DNA of 64,000 nt from Tenebrio molitor (GCF_963966145.1 NC_091054.1:16554001-16618000); one strand, 5' to 3'; shown: positions 48,862-60,476, counted from the stretch's first letter. The notes: generated by a model from the letters alone, not told the origin. Numbers and translations are program-made.

Positions 48862-50355
48862 CTTGTCGTTGTGGCAAAAATCTTTGACAAACTGTTAAAG
48901 CCATCGACGGCCAACAGCCGCTCCCGTACAAGAGGACAAATCGCGTTAATTAAGTCGCCACCACGGCCGTTTCTGAACAGTTTCCTACCATTTGCATATT
49001 TCCGCTCGCTCGATAACGAAAAGTGACGCGGTCGTTCCTCATGCCTGGAAGACGCCGGATTAATAAGTGAAATTTTATGGCCGCTTAATTAACTTATGCA
49101 AATCAGTTGCATTTTTGCGGTTGTGCATTGGCGGCGTCAAACCGACTTTATTGACGTCGCTGTCGGTGAGCCGGGCCTGGATCGGCACTTTAATCATCTT
49201 TTGGCATTTTTCATGAAAAACGCACTAATGCGAGTACACGAGGTAATATCGGTAATAAAAGTCGACATCAAAGACCTTCCCATTCGGCGTCTTAAAAATT
49301 TTAGAAGATCCTTAAAGTTTATATTTGTCGTAAAATGCATTTAAATTGCTCGAATTTAAGATTCTCGGGGTTTATATGGCCGCGAAGTTGTTTTTTTATT
49401 ATCAATTTGTGGGTTACAGTCGGTTATTATAACTTTACCGGAATCAGGAATTAAATGAGGAGGTGATGGCGGCACAGACGTTTCCGCTAATTGCTAAAAA
49501 TAAAACTAATTCCTAGCAAATTACAATTGATAATTAAACAATAATAATAATAGTAATAATTTTTTTGTCAAAGCAAGAACTTGCCTAGCAGGTATTAAAA
49601 TGTTACTTTTGTAACTACATAGTAAAACTGCAATGGAATACTACAAACAATCAATTGATCAAAACAGGTTTCTGTAAAAATAAGAGTGATGCTGGGATGG
49701 TCTAAATATCGAGTTGGAATCATTAGGCATTAAGATTAAACAGAGCATGAACAGAACAAACGAGAACAATTGGGAACAAAAGAGAACAAAAAGGATTTTG
49801 GGGATAAAAATCTAATCAAAAGATGGAATCGTGAAAATTTACATGAGGAAGCGAATAAACTGGTCAAAAGCTCTGAAAAACTAATATAATAAAGGAATAA
49901 ACTCACTACGTTCACTAAATGATGAGAAACAGAAGAGGATGGAAGAAATAAAATTTACATTTGTGACATAGACATGTTATTACGTGATGGAAGATTATAA
50001 GTACGGTTATAACAGTTATTAAATCAACTAGAATGTTTTCATAAGCAAAAATTAATTACAAGTCATCATGTAATACAGTGACGGGTTGTCGCATTGAATT
50101 GGACTCGTTCAAAAAAAATTAAAAAACCAATATCAATAAATTTTATTGCCAACTAATAATTATTTAAGACTGAGTTAATATGTACTATTTACTGTGTGTA
50201 CTCAAGCCGGTCCTGTAGAACATTCCACTAACCACATCCGAGAGTCCTCCCGATGACTCAGCTCGCTTCCACATATGTTACAGGTAGGGAAAAGTTCTAG
50301 AAACCCCAGAACTATTCCTATGCGTTACAAAACACAGTAATCAACAAGAAAACAA
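48862..50355. other. Host-like island, then AT-rich gap
   Basis: 48862-49480 is GC-balanced. An 82-codon frame at 49096-49344 has no recognisable domain. The remainder is AT-rich with nothing recognised. Confidence 0.3.
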
Positions 50356-50700
50356 ATCAAGAGTGCTACCTCATCTTTTGTTTTATGGAAACGTTTTTCT
50401 TAGCTTGATCGTCCACACGTACTTGCTATACACAGTTGTTCTATTGGTTGCCTACATCTCGAAAAATCTATTATTAATTGGTTAATTATTAATAATAATC
50501 AACGCTCATATTCAATGGTAAAACATATTTTACCGCTTATTCTGGGAAAATTGTTGCTTACAATTACAGCTAACCTTCGTAAACTTTGCCGAAATCGAAA
50601 ACTATTTTCGAGGTTAACATCTTTAAAACTGACGTTTGTTTTAGATTGCACCGAAATATCTGCTTACCAGTGGCCTCGCATTTGGCAATAAAGTGAATCA
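50356..50700 (+). repeat. Dispersed repeat 'EF', 3' copy
   Basis: Contains GAGTGCTACCTCATCTTTTG, then CTATTGGTTGCCTACATCTC, then TTATTCTGGGAAAATTGTTG and CCGAAATCGAAAACTATTTT. All of these have counterparts in order at 14439-14770. It links the two halves of the family and shows what was deleted from the copy at 20047-20180. Confidence 0.7.
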
Positions 50701-51222
50701 TATTGAAAAATGTACAATCTGTTGATTTAATTTATTTATCGACGACCTAGCGCTCTATTTATTCCATACATTTCTGATACGTAATGAATGAGATACTTTA
50801 CCGCATGGTGTGCATATAAGAAATCAGTAATAGAAAATAATCAACACTTATTTTTATATTGACGTTGAATTGAATTTTTGTTGAAGTAAATGTGTGTCCA
50901 TTTAAAAATATTCTGAGCTGTCGTAGAGACAATCTGTTCACGTTGGGAAAAACAGCTGTGGTGCAAATGACTGACCTGTTATTATGACAACTCATATGAA
51001 AGTTAATGCCAAATGTGTGAGATTTACACCACTAATGTTCAATCCAACGTGAACAGGTATTAATAATACTTATCATCGCAGTTACGTTTTTACACAAGGT
51101 CCCGCGCAAATTCCACATGCATGTGTTAATAACGTTTATATTCCACTTGTTGTGTAAATGAATATTATTTTTCATTTAGCTTCCAGAAAAAACAGAATCT
51201 AAAAAGTGAGTTTTTATTCTTA
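50701..51222. other. AT-rich gap, nothing recognised
   Basis: No coding region or repeat with defined ends. Confidence 0.4.
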
Positions 51223-51739
51223 GTCCGAGAGCTGATGACGAATTTGGAGAAGGTATTTTAGACAATCAGAAATTAAAAAAAATGTACTATTTGAATGTTA
51301 GTGAATCTGGAATCGACAGTCGCTAAGGGCGTTTGCGGTTATTTTACTACTGCGCAGCATATGAAACTTGCAAAAAATTTATCCCATACTGATTTTTTAG
51401 TTTAGCATTTATAGATTACAGAAATAAAAATGCCTGATTATTTGGACGGTTTTAAAGTACAACCCGACTGCCCCAAAATCATTTTTTTAGTATACGCAAA
51501 AAAATATACTTTAGGCAGTCTGAAATTTTTATGGCAGATTTATTAATTGATATTAAAAATATGTGCAAAAGAGCCAGACTAATACGAGGGTTTTAACTAA
51601 TAACCCGACGCGAATAAACATTTTAAATAAGTGCGACAAAAAAGTCTTATGCGTATACATAGGTACGAGAGAGATAGTTTATCGATGTCTGCCAGCAGTA
51701 GCTAAAGAAGCCCTCGGCTCCGATAAAACTGTAACTATT

Positions 51740-51912
51740 AATATCTGAGAAAAATCATTGAGGAGGTCAACTTTATTTGTAAAAAGTGCATATTGTTCAG
51801 TACTTTACTTATGTTGACAGCTTTTCATCTCCTAATAATGGCGTCATCAATATTTTTTCTCAATGACAAGTCCCACTTTTTTCTCCTTTTTCTAATAGAT
51901 CTTCTCACTACA
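51740..51912. repeat. Fragment of a mariner-like element arm
   Basis: Shares GGCGTCATCAAT, then AATGACAAGTCCCACTTTTT and CTCCTTTTTCTAATAGAT with the arms of the element at 13101-13806. It has no terminus and is cut off at the TA where the element at 51915 begins, so this looks like an older insertion broken by a younger one. Confidence 0.5.
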
Positions 51913-51914
51913 TA

Positions 51915-52911
51915 CAGAGTGATCACAAAAAAACGCCCCAGCTTATATCTTTCTTATTTGACATCCGATTTCAACGAGCAATACATCAAATTAAAGGGTT
52001 TAAAAAGTACTATAAACAGGATATAAAACGTTGCCCTTAGCAACCCCCCATTGTCAATGGTTAACTTAATTTTTTTTAATGGCAACATACATTTTTTTTG
52101 GTACAGTTAGATTCACCATGTTTTTTTGAGTTCAAAAATATAGCACACCTGTATATTTAAATATCATTCAAATTTCTAATTCTAATAGGAATAAGTAGAA
52201 CTTTATTCGTAGCAGGCCATGAATTACTTATGAAGACATTTTTGTAGTCGTGGAAACAATATTTATTAAGTAATACAAACAATAAAAATAACAATAATTT
52301 TTTTTCAACTGATCTGTTCAAATAGAGCACCATTTTGTTCGAGACACTTCGCGTGGCATTCAGAAGGCTTTCAGGTGGCGTTTTTCTGCAAGCAGTAATT
52401 TCTATTATTTCCGAAATATGCTTGCAACATATCCACAATTTCATTGTTGTTCATTTTATTTCACAACACGAAATTGGGGGAAAAAATTAAACAAAAATTA
52501 CGACAAATAAAGTTTATTTTCAAAATAAATATTTATTTTTTGTGTTTCCATGGCTAGAAGAATATCTTAAGTAATTCATGGCCTGTTACGAATAAAATTC
52601 CACTTATTCCTAATGATTTGTAATTGAATTTTATTTATTTCTTATGTTAGAATAACATTTAAATATACAGAGTGTGCTATATTTTTTAATTCAAAAAAAC
52701 ATAATGAATCTAACTGTACCAAAAAAATTATATGTTGCTATTTAAAAAATTTAAGTTGACCCTTGACCCTTGTAAGATAGGGTTGCTAAAGGCAACATTT
52801 TATATCCAGTTTATAGTACTTTTTGAACCCTTTGATTTGATGTACCGCTCGTTGAAATCGGATTTCAAATAAGAAAGATATAAGCTGGGGCGTTTTTTTG
52901 TGATCACTCTG
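51915..52911 (-). mobile_element. 997-bp mariner-like deletion derivative (CAGAGTGATCAC ends)
   Basis: Ends CAGAGTGATCACAAAAAAAC and its mirror ..GTGATCACTCTG, flanked by TA (51913-51914 and 52912-52913). Inverted arms of roughly 360 bp. Phrases in the arms (AACGCCCCAGC, ATCCGATTTCAACGA) are cognate with those of the 8759-9746 element. The centre keeps the two ends of a transposase frame (52305-52454). Confidence 0.9.
52305..52454 (-). pseudogene. Mariner-like transposase, N- and C-termini joined by deletion
   Basis: A single 50-codon frame. The ATG at 52454 opens MNNNEIVDMLQAYFGNNR, the short N-terminal helix-turn-helix lead of DUF4817-type mariner-like transposases. After one in-frame stop it continues ECHAKCLEQNGALFEQIS and ends at 52305-52307, matching the 'C---NG--FEQ/HL' C-terminus. 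The catalytic core is gone. As in the element at 45823-46738, the original start and stop both survive around a large internal deletion, here still in frame. A fossil, not a protein. Confidence 0.75.
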
Positions 52912-52915
52912 TATA

Positions 52916-53555
52916 AAGGCATTCACCATCTTTTTGGGACCGAGTTGGCTATGACCATCTAGCGATTTTGTTGGCAGTACCTCGGTGATAACTACATTCC
53001 CTAAAGGAAATTGACACTTTTTGTGTTAGGTTAGGTTGTTTTCAAATTAAGAAATTCCTTTTTGACAGAATTTCCCTTGCCATTCAACGTGGAAACGCTG
53101 CAAGCATTCCGGGCAGTTTTCCAGATTCCGCATTATTATCGGAAATTTTCGCATTGTAAATTAAGAATGTTATTTTATGTTAAATTTTAATAAATTATGT
53201 TTTCAAATTAAGGTTATATTTTCTGAATAGGTACATTGTTGCCGGATCTCTTAAATCTGGTCTGTCCTTTTTAAATTAAATTAAATCTTTTAATAGAAAT
53301 TTTTTATCGTAATAAAATTATTTTGGCAATTTTGTTGACTGTTCCTTTGACGGAAATTTAAATTATTTTTACACTTAATAGTTTTTTAGTTTCTTACGAA
53401 TATTAAAATAATAAATCTGGCAATGCGGTGGCAAGAAAATGTCGAATAGACACTGACAGGAAAAAAAGTTGTAACCGTTGCATCACTGAGTCAGTTAATC
53501 CAACATGAAAAGAAAAAATCATAGCCAACTCGGTCCCAAAAAGATCGTGAATGCC
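52916..53555. mobile_element. about 640-bp inverted-repeat element with LINE inside
   Basis: Ends GGCATTCACCATCTTTTTGG and its mirror CCAAAAAGATCGTGAATGCC, with the shared inner block GGGACCGAGTTGGCTATGA. TA-type flanks. It directly follows the element ending at 52911. A LINE fragment is inserted at 53052-53197. No coding sequence of its own. Confidence 0.7.
53052..53197 (+). pseudogene. 5'-truncated LINE insertion with 15-bp target duplication
   Basis: The 15-mer TGTTTTCAAATTAAG lies on both sides (53037-53051 and 53198-53212), an exact target-site duplication. Between them is only the 3' end of the LINE also seen at 31249 and 42040: FDRISLAIQRGNAASIPGSF, ending EIFAL, stop at 53157-53159, then a short 3' UTR ending TTTTAATAAATTA. 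This shows directly that the repeated tail is a retrotransposon that inserts by target-primed reverse transcription and is truncated at its 5' end. Few changes separate it from the other copies, so it is fairly young. Confidence 0.85.
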
Positions 53556-53559
53556 TATA

Positions 53560-53854
53560 CTAAGGACAACGTAACATTTTATCTGCCCCGCCCATTTCAT
53601 TTTCTTACTTACCAATCAAATAGGTTGTTAAGACGATCTGATTTACACAGTAAAAATTTCTGACATTCGAATTGTCTTAATGACATTTTATTTTTTAGAA
53701 CCTAAAACAATAATTGTGGACTTGACAGCAAAATTCTAACCTTAACTTTTTTACGTGGCAAATGTGATGAAAAGTTGTACAGATTGAATCTGGCTTTGAT
53801 TCTGATTGGTCAATTTTAGTGGGCGGAGCAGATAAAAAGTTGTAACGGCAATAC
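53560..53854. mobile_element. 295-bp inverted-repeat element
   Basis: Arms CATTTTATCTGCCCCGCCCA and its diverged mirror TGGGCGGAGCAGATAAAAAG, continuing to ACCAATCA / TGATTGGT. TATA flanks both ends. AT-rich centre without coding sequence. A MITE nested in the 51223-54723 element. Confidence 0.65.
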
Positions 53855-54723
53855 TATAATAAACACCTAAACTACAGTTCTATCGAATTTATTTCGAACT
53901 TTACGAACTAAACTAATTTTAATATAAAAGCCGTAAATTTATTAATGAAAATTCGAAAAATATTATTTCTAAACATAGCAATTTGTTTCTGTTAATCTGA
54001 AATTATTGATTTTTTTTTAATTTTTAACTTTAATTCAGACAATATTCATTCGCATATTTGAAGCAAATTTTTAATATTAGGTAATTAACATCACATTTAT
54101 TTAGATAGAATATCTAAGCAGACATATGTATAAGCTTTATAGTAAAGAAAGGCGTTGCTGAAGAAAAGATTTGTTTAACAATCTATTTTAAAAAAACGAG
54201 CCGGGGCCGCCCTTAGCTACTGCTGACAGACATCGATAAACTATCTCTCTCGTACCTATGTATACGCATAAGACTTTTTTGTCGCACTTATTTAAAATGT
54301 TTATTCGCGTCGGGTTATTATTTAAAACCTTCGTATTAGTCTGGCTCTTTTGCACATATTTTTAATATCAATTAATAAATCTGCCATAAAAATTTCAGAC
54401 TGCCTAAAGTATATTTTTTGCGTATACTAAAAAAATGACTTTGGGGCAGTCGGGTTGTACTTTAAAACCGTCCAAATAATCTGGCATTTTCATTTCTGTA
54501 ATCTATAAATGCTAAACTAAAAAATCAGTATAATTTCAAGTTGCCTAAAGTATGTTTTTTGGGATAAATTTTTTGCAAGTTTCATATGCTGCGCAGTAGT
54601 AAAATAACCGCAAACGCCCTTAGCGACTCTCGAATCCAGATTCACTAACATTCAAATAGTATATTTTTTTAAATTTCTGATAGCCTAAAATACCTTCTCC
54701 AAATTCGTCATCAGCTCTCCGAC

Positions 54724-57089
54724 TATCTGTGTTCCGAATCTTTTTACTTACAAAATTTGTAACGTAATTTTTTAGACAGAATTATATTAACGTGATATTT
54801 TGTATTTTGTTTTGTTTTTAATTTGTAACTTATACACTTCTAATCGTCACCAATAAAGCTTAGGAGATTCCAAAAAAATAAAAGAAAGAGAGTCATTAGA
54901 TAAAAACCTAAAACTCTAGGCAGTAAACAAAACGCGAGAAATCACTGCATTTTCCTTGCAGACTGCTTCAAATCTATTCGTAAATTTAATCACATTTCTT
55001 TTATTATTTCAAATTCATCATCTATAGTCATTTAGATCTTCTAATATCCATATTTTAATTCACTCGCTACAAAATCTTTTGAAGGGCATATCCGAGTTTC
55101 TCCCGGCGGTCACTTCTTTACCTGCATAACCCTTATCAACAGATGAGTTCCTTCCGTGGTTATCAGAGATTACCGCGGCAGCTATTCGACGGATGGTAGC
55201 CTGATTAGGTTATAATTTTTGTTTTAATACACTGATGGGAGAAGAAACAATTTTATTTACAATATTTACAAGGGTAAATTATAATGACATGCGGGATTTA
55301 CAAATTCTAGTCTATTTATGTGTCCGTTTTTAAAACGTGCAATCAGATTACGTAAAGAATCTTGTTTTTTTCTGTATGTTGGATTTAACAATTTTTCTAC
55401 CATTGTGTAAACATAGGTAAACAATGACTGCAATAAAAATCACTTTTAAAGTGTGAGAATGATGGCTTGACAAAATTTGGCATCATTCACTACAAGTTTT
55501 TTGCCTTTTTCACTAATTTCTGACCGCCGGGAGGAACTCGGCTGCGCCCCTTTTGAACCATTCATTTCCCTCAGAACTGGTAAATCTGTTCAATTCGCAC
55601 ATAAATTTTCCATTGACAGTTATATTAAGACTCGGGTTTCCAGCAAAGCACTTTTCTCTATACAGAAATATGTACGCCAGACTAACTAGTTGCTACACTA
55701 ATTTATTCCAAGCAACACAAGAGAAATTATGAGATTTAAATCATCAAACTATAAGTAGAATATAAAATAAACTTCCTCTCAACTTTACGAAGATGAGTTA
55801 ATCATAATTATCAGGCACGAGACTACATTAATTATGCAACCGTTACGTTACCTAACTTATAATAGAGGCAAAAAATTCTTCTATAAAAACAACCCATACA
55901 TACAAGCGCTTAAACTTATTTGACTAATTGCGATACCTCCACATGTGGAAGAAAAAATAGAAAAATACTTGCTGCGCTCATGCGTGTACACTTCCCACTT
56001 ATAAGAAATTGTAATTCATGCAACATGTGGCATACATAATTATTATTGATTTATATGATATATATTTAAAATAATATTTGCGCCTTTCAGGCTCTAATTA
56101 TAATTTATAATCCCTACCAGTTGCTTCACGATTTTTCTACTTCACTGGAAATTTCCTCTGTCAAACCCATCTCTCATAAATAAATGATCACCACTCTTCC
56201 GGTACTGGAAGTTTTCCATGGACACTCTCTTGGTTCTGCAAGCCGCTGGTATAATCAATTGGTCGTATCTTCCGCGACCATGCCTCGATAAACGTCCGTC
56301 AAAATGATCTGGATCTGAGTGTACGGTGCCGTTATTAATGCGATCTCCTGGTGGGGCCGCCAGGTGAATCGACCAGCCGACAGCGGATGACCTCAGAAAG
56401 GTGTTTACCGGAGCGGCTACCGCATCCTCCGACTCTTGTTTATGGCGTTTTTATGGTGGTCACGGCTGATCCGTCTTTCGCTGCGCCAAAACCCTCGAAG
56501 AGGAATGTGAAATTCTTCCAATCAGGACCAATTAGGCAAGAATTAAGGCGCTAGATCTTCCCAAGACTCGCTCCTTATTTATTGTTTTGTTTGGGAAAGT
56601 TTGCGATTTACGGCGGGGCGGTTTTTACGGTCGCGAGTGGGTGCCTATAGGTGATATTCTTGGCCATTTGTCTTCGGTCATGCGTACATACAACCATATT
56701 ATTTTAATGATCTTCTTTCCAACATGCTGTTCTCGGTTTTAACTACTGCAATTTATTCCTCCACATCTAGATAGGTATGGGACACACGTACCTGTACTAA
56801 TATCAATTAAACACGATTCATTATGCGGAATTAAACACTTTACGATAAGAAAACAATCAAAATCCGAGTCGCTGAGCAATATTATCGCGGCGTAAATTAA
56901 CAATAAAACAAGAAATTATTAAGAAATGTTAACGGTAATTTCTAATTCTTGTAATTCTTTCATTGAACTTGAAGAGAATTTACAACAACAAATTAACTGT
57001 TTGCACCGGATGCTAAAAGAAAAGAAAAACTGTTTCAGCATGATGAGACAATTTGAAGAGAATTGAAGATGGTCGAGCAAAAGAGAAAT
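54724..57089. other. Gap with one inverted repeat and a host-like island
   Basis: An inverted pair GAGTTTCTCCCGGCGGTCA (55094 region) and TGACCGCCGGGAGGAACTC (55521 region) bounds about 480 bp (55077-55557), possibly a MITE with roughly 40-bp arms. 56200-56660 is GC-balanced and repeat-free. The rest is AT-rich. No gene recognised. Confidence 0.4.
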
Positions 57090-58641
57090 TGAACATTCTT
57101 GTCAAATTGTTGTTTTAATAACGAAGACACATGAATATAATAAATATGATTTTTAAAAACAACTAGGAATACTTTTTTTTCGTAAAATCCATACCTTCAA
57201 AAAGGGTTAGAAACTTGGTACTGTTGCTACTACTACTGGTAAGATAGCGTCATGTTATATATTCTATGTCACTTCTGGATCAATGAAATATCCACCAGTC
57301 AAAATTCTGCGGAAATCGGTTCAGTATTTAAAGCTACAAAGGTGTACAAACAAACAAAAAAATATGTATTCCATCCAAACATTTCCTCTTCTCCTTCAGT
57401 AGGCAAAGTTAAACTTTACTGATATAATGCCTCAACTCTATTTTCTTTGTTCCAAGCTCAAATATATGCCTATGTCATGCAAATAATTTTATTCCATTGA
57501 ATTTAGTGGAGAAGAGCTCTGAGACGAATGAATCTGGAGTGTTTTCACTCGCTTCTTGAAGGAATGCTGTTATTAGTTTCTAGAACTCAAACCAAAAGCT
57601 TCAACAGTCAAGATATAATTCCTTTGATTTCTAAGACCCAACGACGAAGAGATTAAAACATATTGTCTTCAACTTATCTAGAAAATGTTTTGTTGTTGTG
57701 ATAAGGAAGATACATGAATAATTGACATTTCTAGATAACTCTAGTAGTCTTACTACTCATAAGATGATGATGATGATGATGATGATTGATGATGCTATAT
57801 ACTCCATATCACTCCTGAATAAAAAATATCCGCCAGTGAAACTCCTGTCAAAATCGGTTCACTATTTAAAAGTGCAGAGGTTCACAAACAAATAAAAAAA
57901 TATACGTTACATTCAGAAGTTACCTCTTCTCCTACGGTAGGTAAAATTAAAGTTTACTGTAATAGCTCAAGTCTATTTTATTTCTTTCAAGCCCTAATAT
58001 ATGCGTATGTAAGAGCGAATCATTTGGTCCCATTGATTTCGGTGGAGAGAAGCTCTAAGACAAATAAGTCGGGGGTGTCTTTGCACCCTTCTTGAGGGGA
58101 TGCTGGCATTAGTTTCTAGAACTCAAATCAAAAGCTTCTACAGTAAAGCTATAATTCCTGCGATTTTCTTAGACCCAAGAAAGACATTTAAAATTGTTTT
58201 CAACTTATGTAGAAAACGATTTGTTGCTTTAATAAGGAAGATACATAAATATATACATGACATTTATAGACAAGTATAATTTAGAAAAGTAAAACAACCA
58301 ACTCGGAATAAAATACCATATTTTGTTCTTTTTTCATAACAATCTATACCTTCACATAAGGAAAGAAAGTTGATACTATCACTAGTAGTGATAAGATAGC
58401 CTCATGTTATATATTCTGTGTCACGTCGCGATAAATATAATTTCCATTAGTAAAACTCATGTCCAAATCAGTTGAATATTTAAAGCTACAGAGATGCACA
58501 AATAAACAAAAAATTATACATTACCTACATCTAAATATGTATTACCTTTTCTCCTTCGATAGACAAAATTAAATTTTACTGCTATGATGTCTCGAATCTA
58601 TTTTTTTTCTGCCAAGCACTAATAAACACGTATGTAAGAGC

Positions 58642-59077
58642 ATAGTTATTTACAGTAAGGGTGAGGAAGGCAAAGCTTTCGCTCACGCGAATTGCGAATG
58701 CGCCCTTACTCTCGAGTGCTGTATTTGGTTTTGTTACCTCCTTAGAAAATGAGTCTGTAACTCGGTATTCAAAATAAAAAAAAAATAGTCACATTTTTGG
58801 ACGGATGTGTTGCGAAAATAAAATACAATGCAGAAAGTGTGGAAATGGATAATGAAGAGTTATATGTTCCTGATGATGTCCTGGAAGAGGCAACTGCTGC
58901 AGGGCACCAAATCTTGTCTAGAAAGAATTGCAGAAAGAATTGGAAAAATTTACGAGTGAATGAAAACCAATGAGTGAAAGACACAGCGAAAAACAATGAG
59001 CGAAAGTGAAATGAACGAAAAAGAAACCTTCACCCACTGGTAACTATGCCTACAGACTCACTTTCTAGGGAAGTATC
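58642..59077 (+). mobile_element. Insertion in the third unit of the tandem array
   Basis: The third unit is broken between GTATGTAAGAGC and GAACAAAATCATTTT, which are adjacent in unit 2. The 436-bp insert has partly matching inverted ends (CATAGTTA..CAGTAAGGGTGA and its mirror TTCACCCACTGGTAACTATG). It carries a short coding remnant at 58845-58973. The terminal structure does not match any other element in the window. Confidence 0.6.
58845..58973 (+). pseudogene. Possible recombinase-type transposon ORF, N-terminal fragment
   Basis: A 42-codon frame from ATG: MDNEELYVPDDVLEEATAAG, HQILSRKNCRKNWKNLRVNE, stop. Proteins opening 'VP---LEEA--A---LLP-KS---Y---Y--F--W' occur as multi-copy insect ORFs that I associate with tyrosine-recombinase (Crypton-like) elements. 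Only the first 35 residues can be compared and the LPxKS box is changed to LSRKN, so this is tentative. The frame ends within the insert, before any catalytic residue would be reached. Confidence 0.35.
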
Positions 59078-59290
59078 GAACAAAATCATTTTATCCAATT
59101 GAATTTAGTGGGGAGAAGCTCTAGGACGAATAAGTCTGGCGTGTTTTTGTTTCTAGAGGCGATCCTGGCATTAGTTTCTAGAACTCAAATGAAAAGCCAT
59201 AATTCCTACGATTTCCTTATACTTAGAAGAAATTGAAACATATTGTTGTCAACTTACTTAGAAAATCTTTTTATTTATAGAAACGTTGTT

Positions 59291-60236
59291 TCTATTTAAA
59301 CAATTTTGTTAAACAGCGACAATTATCAGTAATCGAAGTAAATACATCTTGTAAAAGACGTTCTAGAAACAATTTCACTTTGAGAGACATCTCAACAATC
59401 CTGATAGTAATTATGACATTAATTTTTTTCTAAACCATCTATATGGCAATGTTCTTGCATGGAACTTGCAATTCCTGACATAATTAAGAACTGGTAGCGG
59501 CATGAAAGATTTATCACCGCTGATGTAATAATTACATAAGCCACACAAGTGCACGATTGTCCTCCAGTTTTTCACCCTCTGCTTCAATTTCGCTCCTCTT
59601 GCTATATGGCCCGTTCTCGAGGCTGCGAAGAGGTTTAATGTATTCATTAGCTGCGTCAGATAACCATGCATTGCCTCGACTCGAGCTCCATGAATATGAA
59701 TATTCCCAAGTTTGATGGTAATTGTTCTAGCCTGCTTCGGGTACAAGAAAATCGTTCACATCCGATATCATTTAATATAATTAGAGCCAACTTCTAATAA
59801 GTGAAAAAGCGAAGCTATTAGGGCCTTTTGTTGGTGCTCAAGAGCCGTGTAAACGTCCTGTATATTGAACGGGACTTATTCAAAACCGAATACAATGAAC
59901 AGCGACGTAATGTTTGCCTGTTTGGAATTCGTACAATGCAAATGCAGAATTTTGTCAGTAAAGATAGAGATATGATAGCGATATGCCAAAAGGGAGTACC
60001 ATGATGGTACCACTTTCATTTTAAAAATAATCACTAATCACTAGAAACCAGATCTGGTCATAGAATTGGGTCAAAGTTAAAATGGAGCATTATCCTGATG
60101 GAAGGAAGGAAGGATGGAAGGAATCGGCATGTATTTTTCATTGCAAGGAACCTGATCAATCTAAAATATTCCTCACTTCTAAATTGCTGAAAAAAAGTCT
60201 TTTGTCGTTTTTGCCTAAAATATAATAATACATATA
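59291..60236. other. Gap, no gene recognised
   Basis: 59440-59760 is GC-balanced with a 111-codon minus-strand frame (59411-59746) that has no recognisable domain. A GGAA-type run lies at 60102-60121. Nothing else seen. Confidence 0.3.
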
Positions 60237-60476
60237 CTGTTTTCTTAGTTTGGTTGTAGGTCGTAAAATTTTATGGTACTTTAAGTTAAAGATCTTGAGG
60301 GGCTTATAAATCCTAGCAGATATATATTTTAAGCAGAATTGTATTCTACATTCATTTTGTATATTTGCATTGTACAGCATTGTACAGCATTGTACATTTC
60401 AAACCCAACGAATGTGCCCGTTAATCGTTCAACATGCAATAAAATTTTACGACCTACAACGAAATTGAGAAAACAG
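60237..60476. mobile_element. 240-bp MITE (CTGTTTTCTC family), copy 2
   Basis: Ends CTGTTTTCTTAGTTTGGTTG and ..GAAATTGAGAAAACAG, flanked by TA. The outer 32 bp match the 74-bp copy at 2496-2569. The extra centre holds three tandem copies of the 10-mer GTACAGCATT (60369-60397). It shows that the short copy is a collapsed hairpin of a longer element. Confidence 0.85.

Larger units (their letters stand above)
51223..54723. mobile_element. 3.5-kb element with about 500-bp inverted repeats, superfamily unknown
   Basis: Left arm 51223-51725 and right arm 54197-54723 are inverted copies. Landmarks in both are GAGAGCTGATGACG at the ends, TTACTACTGCGCAGCATATG, CAACCCGACTGCCCC and ACGAGAGAGATAGTTTATCG. 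TA lies outside each end (51221-51222 and 54724-54725). Inside are only other elements: a mariner-like fragment (51740-51912), 51915-52911, 52916-53555 with a LINE insertion, and 53560-53854. No transposase belonging to the outer element is recognisable. Confidence 0.8.
57090..59290. repeat. Tandem array of 540-630-bp units
   Basis: Three full units and one partial unit in head-to-tail order. Each has, in order: TACCTTCA(A/C), a GGTAAGATAG(C) block, ATATTC.(A/G)TGTCAC, AATCGGTTCA.TATTTAAA, TCTTCTCC, an AATTTAGTGGAGA-like block and TTAGTTTCTAGAACTCAAA. The last block occurs at 57572, 58108 and 59170; the last gap also contains a 436-bp insertion. Units differ by about 15-25 percent by eye. Unit 2 carries a GAT trinucleotide run (57763-57786). 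The phrase about a query-like TCGGTTCA..AAAGCTAC..ACAAACAAA resembles internal parts of insect transposons, so the unit may be transposon-derived. Confidence 0.8.
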
